Shown piece by piece: positions 1 through 5,544 of a stretch of 11,917 bases of DNA; the first letter of the stretch is position 1, and every line of letters starts with the position of its first letter. The stretch comes from an uncultured Polynucleobacter sp. (GTDB taxonomy: Bacteria > Pseudomonadota > Gammaproteobacteria > Burkholderiales > Burkholderiaceae), in contig CALKUJ010000026.1 in assembly GCA_937996825.1 (NCBI GenBank), positions 1 to 11,917 on the forward strand, written 5' to 3'. The notes under the pieces are model-generated. The model saw nothing but the letters and a program-made list of their open reading frames with translations. It did no database searches and was not told the DNA's origin. The translations under genes and the position numbers were made by a program.

Positions 1-1
1 A

Positions 2-478
2 GAGGCCAAGGGCTTCTTGCACACAGACACCCGTCAGCGGGTGGGTACGCCCGCCCGCTATCCCATGGACTGGGTGTTTTGCTCCCCACGCTGCCAGCGT
101 GCTTTTCACAGCATGTATGGCAGCTGGGTCAGGGCAATCGACAACGAAACGCATTCGGAGGCAAGCATGGTTGATGCAACTGAGCTTGAGCTGCGAAGCA
201 TGCGCAAGTGTTTGAAATTCTTCGGCGAAGCGGCGGCTGAGATTGGCTTTGACAAGCCCCTTGGCAGCTACTCCGAAGAAGAGGCGCTCAGCGTCATTAA
301 CGCCATCGTCACAGCCTATGTAGAGGCCATGACGCTGGAGCATGAACAAAACAAATATCCCCCAGTTCGTATGACGGACAAGCCAGTAAGCGACCCCATC
401 AAGGACGCGGCAAAAGTGGCTTCAACCAATCCGTTTGCGGACATGGAGGATGACTTACCTTGGGAGGTGAAGCCATGA
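2..478 (+). CDS. Zinc-ribbon-like phage protein, 5' end outside window
   Basis: The reading frame is open from base 2 with no stop, and the first in-frame start-like codon is a TTG at 17 without a clear ribosome site, so the gene most likely begins upstream of the window. The visible part, about 158 residues, contains F-C-S-P-R-C-Q-R-A-F-H (cysteines around nt 80-94). This looks like the second half of a treble-clef or zinc-ribbon knuckle whose first Cys pair would lie before the window. The C-terminal two thirds are acidic and helical (EEEALSVINAIVTAYVEAM) and end in a D/E-rich tail. The arrangement resembles phage proteins annotated as DUF6511, which I recall only in outline, so the family name is tentative. 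Its stop overlaps the next gene's start (ATGA, 475-478), implying translational coupling to the nuclease and a role in the same recombination/replication module. Function is unknown. Confidence 0.7.
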   Translation, partial: EAKGFLHTDTRQRVGTPARYPMDWVFCSPRCQRAFHSMYGSWVRAIDNETHSEASMVDATELELRSMRKCLKFFGEAAAEIGFDKPLGSYSEEEALSVINAIVTAYVEAMTLEHEQNKYPPVRMTDKPVSDPIKDAAKVASTNPFADMEDDLPWEVKP

Positions 479-1209
479 TGGACTTCAACTCAACATCTAG
501 CGTGAGCGGACAGATCGAGTGGTTGATCGATCACGCCATGCAAAAGCGAAACGAAGCGACAACGCCACGAACCTATCTTGGCGGCTCAAGACTTGGAGCA
601 GCGTGCGAGCGACAGCTCCAGTACGAATACGTCAAAGCGCCTGTTGATCAGGGCAAAGCATTCTCAGGTCGAATCCTGCGCGTCTTTGAACGCGGGCATC
701 GAACGGAGGACATGGTCATCGATTGGTTGCGCCTGGCAGGCTTTGAGCTCAAGACGCACAAAAACGATGGACACCAGTTTGGGTTCTCACTGGCACAAGG
801 TCGCCTGCGTGGCCACATTGACGGCATCTTGATTGGTGGGCCCGAAGGCTTTGCATATCCCGCTTTGTGGGAAAACAAGTGCCTGAGCTCAAAGTCGTGG
901 AAGGACTTGGTCAAGAACAAGTTGGCTGTGTCTAAGCCCGTCTATGCGGCCCAAGTGGCCGTGTATCAGAGCTATCTGGACCTGTACGAAAACCCTGCGC
1001 TTTTCACGGCGGTCAACGCCGACACGATGGAGATTTACGCAGAGCTCGTTCCCTTTGATGCATCCCTGGCGCAGCGAATGTCAGATCGTGCCGCTCGCAT
1101 TCTCAAAGCCACAGAGGTGGGCGAGTTGTTGCCGCGAGCGTTCATGGATCAGACGCACTTCGAGTGCAAGTTCTGCTCATGGTCAGACCGTTGCTGGGGA
1201 GGTGTGTGA
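475..1209 (+). CDS. PD-(D/E)XK nuclease, Cas4/RecB-like with Fe-S cysteines
   Basis: Predicted single-strand-end or recombination exonuclease of the Cas4/AddB-like PD-(D/E)XK superfamily, 244 residues. Start: ATG at 475 lies 7 nt after GGAGG and overlaps the previous stop; an in-frame TTG at 460 has no such site. Motifs in order: S-R-L-G-x2-C-E-R with Cys44; R-G-H-R-T-E-D with Glu78; G-H-I-D-G with Asp116; W-E-N-K with Glu133 and Lys135 (the E-x-K active site); Q-V-A-V-Y-Q-S-Y (the QxxxY motif); and C-x2-C-x5-C at Cys231, Cys234 and Cys240. One N-terminal plus three C-terminal cysteines is the pattern that binds a 4Fe-4S cluster in Cas4 and AddB. In phages such genes sit with primases and resolvases and are thought to process DNA ends for replication or recombination. 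No cas genes are nearby, so a CRISPR adaptation role is not indicated. Family call is strong; exact activity is inferred. Confidence 0.88.
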   Translation: MMDFNSTSSVSGQIEWLIDHAMQKRNEATTPRTYLGGSRLGAACERQLQYEYVKAPVDQGKAFSGRILRVFERGHRTEDMVIDWLRLAGFELKTHKNDGHQFGFSLAQGRLRGHIDGILIGGPEGFAYPALWENKCLSSKSWKDLVKNKLAVSKPVYAAQVAVYQSYLDLYENPALFTAVNADTMEIYAELVPFDASLAQRMSDRAARILKATEVGELLPRAFMDQTHFECKFCSWSDRCWGGV

Positions 1210-1547
1210 TGAATATCGACCCTCGCAAGTTTCACAAACCAGAAGAGCCGCTAGTCAAGATTGCGACCATCTTTCGGATGTTCTCTCGCCAAGCGCACCC
1301 ACAAGGCCCAGAGGCAAATCTGGTCGTGGGCGTTATCTGTCAGGCCATCTATGACTGCCTGTATGCGTCCCTAGTTGAAAAGTCACGTGCATGGAACTTT
1401 TTGCAAGACGAGCGACTGCATGTTTGGGCCAGCACTGTGAGCTTGGATGCGGACTTCATTCGTGAGGTTGCCAGCAAGACCGGTTACATGAGCAGCGTGC
1501 CCCCACACAAGACTGGAAAGAAAAAGAAGGAGGCACAGCTTGCTTGA
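1209..1547 (+). CDS. Small conserved phage protein of unknown function
   Basis: A 112-residue protein. The ATG at 1209 overlaps the nuclease stop by one base (TGATG) and follows GGGGAGG by 6 nt, which fixes this start over an upstream in-frame possibility inside the nuclease gene. No signal peptide or membrane segment is visible. The middle (residues about 30-75) is helical and rich in aromatic residues; the stretch around FLQDERLHVWASTVSLDADFIREV resembles a small phage family with a 'residues deleted by length, then D-x2-x-I/V-R' ending, often found beside primases, but I cannot name it. The C-terminus is very basic (GKKKKEA), which would suit nucleic-acid binding. Position between a recombination nuclease and the primase-helicase, with overlaps on both sides, points to a role in DNA replication. 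That is inference from context only. Confidence 0.75.
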   Translation: MNIDPRKFHKPEEPLVKIATIFRMFSRQAHPQGPEANLVVGVICQAIYDCLYASLVEKSRAWNFLQDERLHVWASTVSLDADFIREVASKTGYMSSVPPHKTGKKKKEAQLA

Positions 1548-3876
1548 TTTCAACGATGCTGGACAAGCGTCCTCCAATAAAACGCAGGCATCTGCGGATC
1601 AACTACGCGACCGAGTGCGTGACGCATTGATTGACAACATTGAGAGCGTGCTGACCTACTTGCTCCCAGCGGGTGTGTTCAAGCGCAACTGCTTTTATGT
1701 TGGCAATGTGTATGGCGCTCAGGGTGACAGTCTTGAGGTGTTGCTCACAGGTGCGAAAGCAGGGCTGTGGACGGACAGAGCCGAGGGAACGGGCGGGGAT
1801 TTGTTTCACCTGATTGCGGGCAACCGCAACTTGGATGTCAAAAACGAGTTCTCACGCGTTCTTGAAGTTGCCCAAGAGATTCTTGGCATGCCCAAGGTAG
1901 ATGTGCCCAAGGCAAAGTCTAAAAAGGCAGGCCCAGTCGTTGATGAGCTTGGTGCACCCACAGCCAAGTGGGAGTATCAAGACGCCTCAGGCAAGTTGAT
2001 TGCTGTTGTCACGCGCTATGAGCCCGAGCCTGGCAAGAAGGAGTTTCGTCCGTGGGATGTCAAAAAGCGTCGCATGGCTCCACCCACGCCAAGGCCTCTG
2101 TACAACCAACCAGGAATGCTTGCCGCTGAGCAGGTGATCTTGGTTGAGGGGGAAAAGTGCGCCCAAGCTTTGATTGAGGCCGGGTATTGCGCCACGACTG
2201 CGATGCAGGGGGCCAATGCGCCTGTGGACAAAACAGACTGGCAGCCGCTCGAGGGCAAGGCCGTCTTGATTTGGCCGGACAAGGATGCACCCGGTTGGAG
2301 CTATGCAGAAGCAGCGGCTAAGGCTGCCTTGGATGCAGGCGCTCGATCGTGTGACATCTTGATCCCACCTGATTTCAAACCTTCAGGCTGGGATGCTGCG
2401 GATGCGCTGCAAGAGGCGCAAGCTCAAACTGAAGACGCTGTTGCGTTTGATGTGGACGGCTTCATCCTCACAGGACATCGTCTCCCGATCGCCAAAGATC
2501 CCGACCCTTCCGAGGTGGATACATCCTCCGTTGATTTGGTCGACGGTGTGAACTGGAGCACAGAGGACGGGCTTGCGATTGCGTTTACCAACCGCTATGG
2601 CATCGACCTGCGTTACTGCGCCCAGTTGGGCAAGTGGTTCTGGTGGAACGGCAAGCGTTGGGTGGAGGACAAGATGCTCTACGTGCAACACCTCTCACGG
2701 GGTATTTGCCGTGCAGCCTCACGCAAGGCCGACACACCAAAGCTCAAGTCAAAACTGGCAAGCGCATCGTCCATCGCATCTGTAGAGCGAATCATTCGCT
2801 CAGACCCCAAGCACGCGGCCAACATCGATGAGTGGGATCCAGATCCTTGGCAGCTCAATACGCCAGAGGGCGTCATCGAGTTAAAGACGGGCACTTTGCG
2901 TCCTCACCAACGCATTGACCGTATGACCAAGATCACGACCGCAAGCCCTAAGGGGGAGTGTCCACAGTGGGTGGCTTTTCTCGAGCAAATCACAGGGGGT
3001 GATGCCGAGTTACTGAGCTATTTGCAGCGCATGGCTGGGTACTGCTTGACGGGCCTCACCACAGAGCACGCATTGCTGTTTCTCTATGGCACGGGTGGCA
3101 ACGGTAAGTCTGTCTTCGTCAACACGTTGTTCACGATCATGGGCGACTACGCCGCCAATGCACCCATGGAAACATTCATGGAGTCACGCAACGATAGACA
3201 CCCCACTGACCTTGCTGGGTTGATGGGATCGCGCTTGGTAACGGCCACAGAGACTGAGCAGGGGCGTCGTTGGAACGAGTCAAAGATCAAAGAGATCACG
3301 GGTGGGGACCGTGTGTCTGCTCGCTTTATGCGCCAGGACTTTTTCACCTACGTGCCCGCCTACAAGATCGTGATCTCTGGCAACCACAAACCAGCGATTC
3401 GCAACATCGATGAGGCAATCAAGCGGCGCATGCACTTGATCCCCTTCACCTTGACCATACCGCCAGAAAAGCGAGACCACTTGCTCTCGAGCAAGTTGCT
3501 CAAAGAGCGCGATGGGATCTTGGCTTGGGCTGTTCAGGGCTGCCTCATGTGGCAGCGCGAGGGCTTGCGACAACCGACCTCTGTCACATCAGCCACCAAT
3601 GAGTATTTCGAGTCCGAAGACGTTATGGGTCGCTGGATTGAAGAACGCTGCGTGTTGGTCAGCAACGCCAAGTCGCTCACCTTTGAGCTCTACAACGACT
3701 GGAAGCAATGGGCTGAAACGAACGGGGAATACCAAGGGTCGCAACGCCGCTTTTCTGATCTTTTGATCTCCAAAGGTGTGGAGCGATGGCGCAACTCAAG
3801 TGGTGTTCGTGGCTTCCAGGGTATCGGTTTGAAGCAAGGCGCGCCCGTTCGCTTCACTCCTCACGAGGTCGATTGA
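1540..3876 (+). CDS. TOPRIM primase fused to D5-type SF3 helicase
   Basis: Phage replication protein of 778 residues combining primase and helicase. It starts at TTG 1540, supported by AAGGAGG 6 nt upstream, and overlaps the previous gene by 8 nt. Residues about 40-95 resemble the primase CHC2 fold (ending G-G-D-L-F-H-L-I) but keep only one cysteine (Cys51), so the zinc site looks lost. Residues about 195-300 are TOPRIM-like: E-G-E-K at 203-206 and W-P-D-K-D at 245-249, giving the acidic metal-binding residues. From about residue 345 there is a D5_N-like region, then an SF3 helicase: Walker A G-T-G-G-N-G-K-S at 517-524, a Walker B-like strand R-L-V-T-A-T-E-T-E at 565-573, sensor S-G-N-H-K-P at 613-618 and an arginine-finger-like R-R-M-H-L-I-P-F from 629. 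It would unwind the origin and prime synthesis. The large inverted repeat just after its stop is a possible site of action (inference). Confidence 0.93.
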   Translation: MLDFNDAGQASSNKTQASADQLRDRVRDALIDNIESVLTYLLPAGVFKRNCFYVGNVYGAQGDSLEVLLTGAKAGLWTDRAEGTGGDLFHLIAGNRNLDVKNEFSRVLEVAQEILGMPKVDVPKAKSKKAGPVVDELGAPTAKWEYQDASGKLIAVVTRYEPEPGKKEFRPWDVKKRRMAPPTPRPLYNQPGMLAAEQVILVEGEKCAQALIEAGYCATTAMQGANAPVDKTDWQPLEGKAVLIWPDKDAPGWSYAEAAAKAALDAGARSCDILIPPDFKPSGWDAADALQEAQAQTEDAVAFDVDGFILTGHRLPIAKDPDPSEVDTSSVDLVDGVNWSTEDGLAIAFTNRYGIDLRYCAQLGKWFWWNGKRWVEDKMLYVQHLSRGICRAASRKADTPKLKSKLASASSIASVERIIRSDPKHAANIDEWDPDPWQLNTPEGVIELKTGTLRPHQRIDRMTKITTASPKGECPQWVAFLEQITGGDAELLSYLQRMAGYCLTGLTTEHALLFLYGTGGNGKSVFVNTLFTIMGDYAANAPMETFMESRNDRHPTDLAGLMGSRLVTATETEQGRRWNESKIKEITGGDRVSARFMRQDFFTYVPAYKIVISGNHKPAIRNIDEAIKRRMHLIPFTLTIPPEKRDHLLSSKLLKERDGILAWAVQGCLMWQREGLRQPTSVTSATNEYFESEDVMGRWIEERCVLVSNAKSLTFELYNDWKQWAETNGEYQGSQRRFSDLLISKGVERWRNSSGVRGFQGIGLKQGAPVRFTPHEVD

Positions 3877-3918
3877 GACCGAAAAGAAATCAAAAAGGAT
3901 TCACTTTCAGACACAAAA

Positions 3919-4024
3919 CTGACGCATGACACAGCTCGACGCTGTTTTCCTATTATCGACGTCTCACGCGTACGCGTAATAGAGGGAATATAGAAAACAA
4001 CGTCGATATGTGTCAGTGCGTCAG
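3919..4024. repeat. 106-bp imperfect palindrome, candidate origin or cruciform site
   Basis: Two 34-nt arms (3919-3952 and 3991-4024) are inverted repeats pairing at about 30 positions, with three mismatches and one single-base bulge on each side. Paired blocks are CTGACGCA, TGACACA, TCGACG and TGTTTTC with their complements. The arms contain four copies of the heptamer TGACRCA, two pointing each way. The 38-nt spacer has ACGCGTACGCGT (3966-3977) exactly at the centre of symmetry. The element lies between the primase-helicase stop and the resolvase start. No T-run follows either arm, so it is not a standard intrinsic terminator. Roles that fit are replication origin, operator, or cruciform acted on by the neighbouring resolvase; none is proven. 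Confidence 0.8.
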
Positions 4025-4037
4025 AGCAAGGACGACT

Positions 4038-4511
4038 ATGACACTCAAGACAATTTTGGCCCTCGACTTGGGCACGACAACTGGTTGGGCTCTTCGTGAT
4101 CAAGCGGGGAGCATTGCACACGGATTTGTGAGCTTCAAGCCGCAACGGTTTGAGGGTGGTGGGATGCGCTTCTTGCGCTTCAAACGCTGGCTCACAGAAA
4201 TCAAAGCCACAACCGAGCATGGCATCGATGCCGTTTACTTCGAGGAGGTGAGGCGTCATCTCGGCGTAGATGCGGCCCATGTCTACGGTGGGTTGATGGC
4301 AACGCTTACGAGCTGGTGTGAGCATCACCAAATCCCCTACGAAGGTGTTCCCGTTGGCACGATCAAACGACACATCAGCGGCAAGGGTAATGCGTCCAAA
4401 GACGAGGTGATCAAAGCGGTGTGCGAGCTCGGGTTTGCTGTCAGCGATGACAACGAAGCCGACGCCATTGCGTTATTGAACCTTGCGATCCTGAATAACG
4501 AGGGGGTGTGA
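4038..4511 (+). CDS. RuvC-like Holliday-junction resolvase
   Basis: Predicted RNase H-fold resolvase of 157 residues that would cut four-way junctions formed in phage recombination and replication. An ATG at 4038 with AAGGA 5 nt upstream is preferred. An in-frame ATG at 4008 would place the start inside the inverted repeat and lacks a ribosome site. The first strand L-A-L-D-L-G-T-T-T-G-W-A carries catalytic Asp10; V-Y-F-E-E-V has Glu69/Glu70 at the second position; the C-terminal D-D-N-E-A-D-A-I-A-L-L (137-147) supplies the last acidic residues. G-T-I-K-R-H-I-S-G-K-G-N-A-S-K-D (108-122) is the usual RuvC-family lysine-rich segment before the final helix. Length is slightly shorter than cellular RuvC (about 170), normal for phage versions. 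It starts a second plus-strand run with the two genes that follow. Confidence 0.9.
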   Translation: MTLKTILALDLGTTTGWALRDQAGSIAHGFVSFKPQRFEGGGMRFLRFKRWLTEIKATTEHGIDAVYFEEVRRHLGVDAAHVYGGLMATLTSWCEHHQIPYEGVPVGTIKRHISGKGNASKDEVIKAVCELGFAVSDDNEADAIALLNLAILNNEGV

Positions 4512-4512
4512 G

Positions 4513-4728
4513 ATGAAGTTTCCTCCCGTGCGTTACCCATCTCCGCTTGGTCGAGCACAGCCCATTCCCATGGACATCGAGCGCACCAAGCGTGAAGGCT
4601 GGCAAAACAGCCACCTTCTTGTGATCGCTGCTAACGACCAGCGGCTCGACTTTTTAGAACAACAACTCATCGAGAGCATTGGCAACAGGCTCTACGGGAC
4701 AAAAGGCAAAGGGGGAAAAATTGGATGA
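4513..4728 (+). CDS. 71-residue conserved phage protein, function unknown
   Basis: A small soluble protein starting at ATG 4513, 1 nt after the resolvase stop, with AGGGGGT 5 nt upstream. It has a proline-rich N-terminus (residues 4-19), then M-D-I-E-R-T-K-R-E-G-W followed by L-L-V-I-A-A-N-D-Q-R-L-D and a helix ending in I-G-N-R-L-Y-G. This pattern recurs in short proteins between resolvase and antitermination-like genes in many proteobacterial prophages, but no domain name comes to mind. The basic, glycine-rich tail (KGKGGK) overlaps the start of the next gene by 8 nt, so the two are probably translated together. No catalytic motif, cysteine pair or membrane segment is visible. Function cannot be stated. 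Confidence 0.75.
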   Translation: MKFPPVRYPSPLGRAQPIPMDIERTKREGWQNSHLLVIAANDQRLDFLEQQLIESIGNRLYGTKGKGGKIG

Positions 4729-5095
4729 ACTCAACATCGACAACGTGGGCGAGAGGTTTCGTCAGGCAGCACGCACTGCATATCGACTGCCCGCAGTCAG
4801 AGTGCAAGGTTATGTGAGCTACTGGCCAGAGATCAAGCAAACGGAGACAGTCAGAAGCGCAGTGGAGGAACGCCGCTACATCAAGTTTCCGCCAAGCCCC
4901 AAAGAGGTCGAGGAGATGCTGGAGGTCATGCGTTGGATCCAGTGCCTCGATGTCGAGCAACGAAAACTAGTCTGGATGCGTGCGAGGCGTTACGGGTGGC
5001 GAGACATCGGTCAGCGCTTTGGTTGCTGCTCACGCACCGCACAGCGCCACTGGCAGTACGCCATGCTCCAAGTGATCAACCAGATCAAACCATGA
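4721..5095 (+). CDS. DUF6362-like helix-turn-helix phage protein
   Basis: A 124-residue protein. TTG at 4721 follows GGGGG (4711-4715) by 5 nt and gives overlap with the upstream gene; the frame stays open further upstream but without a better site. The C-terminal half has the pattern W-I-Q-C-L-D-x-E-Q-R-K-L-V-W-M-R-A-R, then R-Y-G-W-R-D-I-G-Q-R-F-G-C-C-S-R-T-A-Q-R-H-W-Q-Y-A, a clear HTH with recognition helix at about residues 100-115. That matches the DUF6362 group of phage proteins as I know it. The N-terminal half contains E-R-F-R-Q-A-A-R-T-A-Y-R-L-P and a Y-W-P-E-I motif. Being the last gene before the gap and the late genes, it could act as an antiterminator or late-gene regulator (inference). 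It is also similar in size to sigma-70 region-4-like phage regulators. Confidence 0.78.
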   Translation: MDELNIDNVGERFRQAARTAYRLPAVRVQGYVSYWPEIKQTETVRSAVEERRYIKFPPSPKEVEEMLEVMRWIQCLDVEQRKLVWMRARRYGWRDIGQRFGCCSRTAQRHWQYAMLQVINQIKP

Positions 5096-5104
5096 ACACA
5101 TCAG

Positions 5105-5159
5105 CGTTGGAATGTTGCCCAAAGAGAGGAGTTGGCAAAAATGGGCAATATTTCCAACG
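5105..5159. repeat. Inverted repeat with 20-nt loop after DUF6362 gene
   Basis: The left arm CGTTGGAATGTTGCCCA (5105-5121) and right arm TGGGCAATATTTCCAACG (5142-5159) pair along nearly all their length, with one bulged A and one G/T-type mismatch. The element begins 9 nt after the HTH gene's stop. It is not followed by a T-run on either strand, so intrinsic termination is doubtful. A 47-codon frame opening at ATG 5092 runs through it but has no ribosome site and is not called. It may be an operator for the adjacent HTH protein, a transcript-end structure or an antitermination site. The rest of 5096-5278 has no recognisable gene. Confidence 0.7.
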
Positions 5160-5260
5160 AGTTCAGGCGGTTGCTGTTTTAGTTACGGCGATTGCTGAAT
5201 TTGGCCCAAAAAAGGGTGTCGCATTTCGGGAATGAATCAGGTAAATTCTCGATACGTTGG

Positions 5261-5280
5261 GAATCAAAGCAACTTGATTC
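5261..5280. repeat. Perfect 7-bp hairpin at end of minus-strand gene
   Basis: GAATCAAAGCAACTTGATTC forms a perfect 7-bp stem with a 6-nt loop. It overlaps the stop codon of the minus-strand gene at 5279-5281, so it lies at the 3' end of that transcript. A further GAATCA lies at 5234-5239. With no following T-run on the minus strand it is at best a weak transcript-end signal; it could instead be a small operator. Confidence 0.5.
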
Positions 5281-5494
5281 AGCGAAGCAAAACAGAGTCT
5301 TGTTTCACCATCTCTTCGAGCTTGTCCACATGGATGTAGCCCGTCACTCCCTCTGAGACAGTCACTGCCAGGTAGCCGTGCTCAGCAGGACCTGAGACCT
5401 CGTAAGTCCCCGCACTCAGGGGAATGAACCCCTCATCTTTGAAATCCTTGCCCAGCTTTCTGGCGAGGACTCCCTTCTTCACTTCAATCTTCAT
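5279..5494 (-). CDS. Small SH3-like phage protein, function unknown
   Basis: A 71-residue protein read on the minus strand from ATG at 5494. GAGGT lies 5 nt before the start and a promoter-like sequence is just upstream. It has a basic N-terminus (MKIEVKKGVLARKLGKDF) and then a beta-rich region, A-G-T-Y-E-V-S-G-P-A-E-H-G-Y-L-A-V followed by V-T-G-Y-I-H-V-D-K-L, which reads like a small SH3-type barrel. There are no cysteines, membrane segment or signal peptide. It stands alone on this strand and is divergent from the methyltransferase, with 35 bp between the starts. Such single reversed genes in phages are often host-takeover or anti-defence accessory genes, but nothing in the sequence proves that here. 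Confidence 0.72.
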   Translation of the reverse strand: MKIEVKKGVLARKLGKDFKDEGFIPLSAGTYEVSGPAEHGYLAVTVSEGVTGYIHVDKLEEMVKQDSVLLR

Positions 5495-5514
5495 TGCCTA
5501 CCTCTGTGCAGGTA

Positions 5515-5544
5515 ATTGTAGGAACACGCATGCCTCAAATTCAA
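5515..5544 (-). promoter_or_regulatory. Candidate sigma-70 promoter for small minus-strand gene
   Basis: On the minus strand TTGAAT (5544-5539) and TACAAT (5520-5515) stand 18 nt apart, matching the -35 and -10 consensus at 4 of 6 and 5 of 6 positions. The predicted start of transcription is about 14 nt before the ATG at 5494, just leaving room for the GAGGT ribosome site. The -35 lies inside the first codons of the divergent methyltransferase gene. Recognised by eye only. Confidence 0.42.

Noticed and set aside
475..1209. Cas4-like gene as part of a CRISPR-Cas system
   Set aside because: No cas1, cas2 or other cas gene and no repeat-spacer array is visible; the neighbours are phage replication genes.
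3919..4024. Large palindrome as an intrinsic terminator or an attachment site
   Set aside because: No T-run follows either arm, and there is no integrase or tRNA gene nearby; attachment sites are not normally long palindromes.
3861..4373. Open frame of 170 codons on the minus strand covering the palindrome and resolvase
   Set aside because: It lies opposite the well-supported resolvase, has no recognisable motif and would encode the large inverted repeat as protein; a shadow frame.
5092..5235. Possible 47-codon gene starting at ATG 5092, overlapping the HTH gene stop
   Set aside because: The ATGA overlap is tempting, but there is no ribosome site, and the frame runs through a strong inverted repeat and gives a protein without recognisable features.
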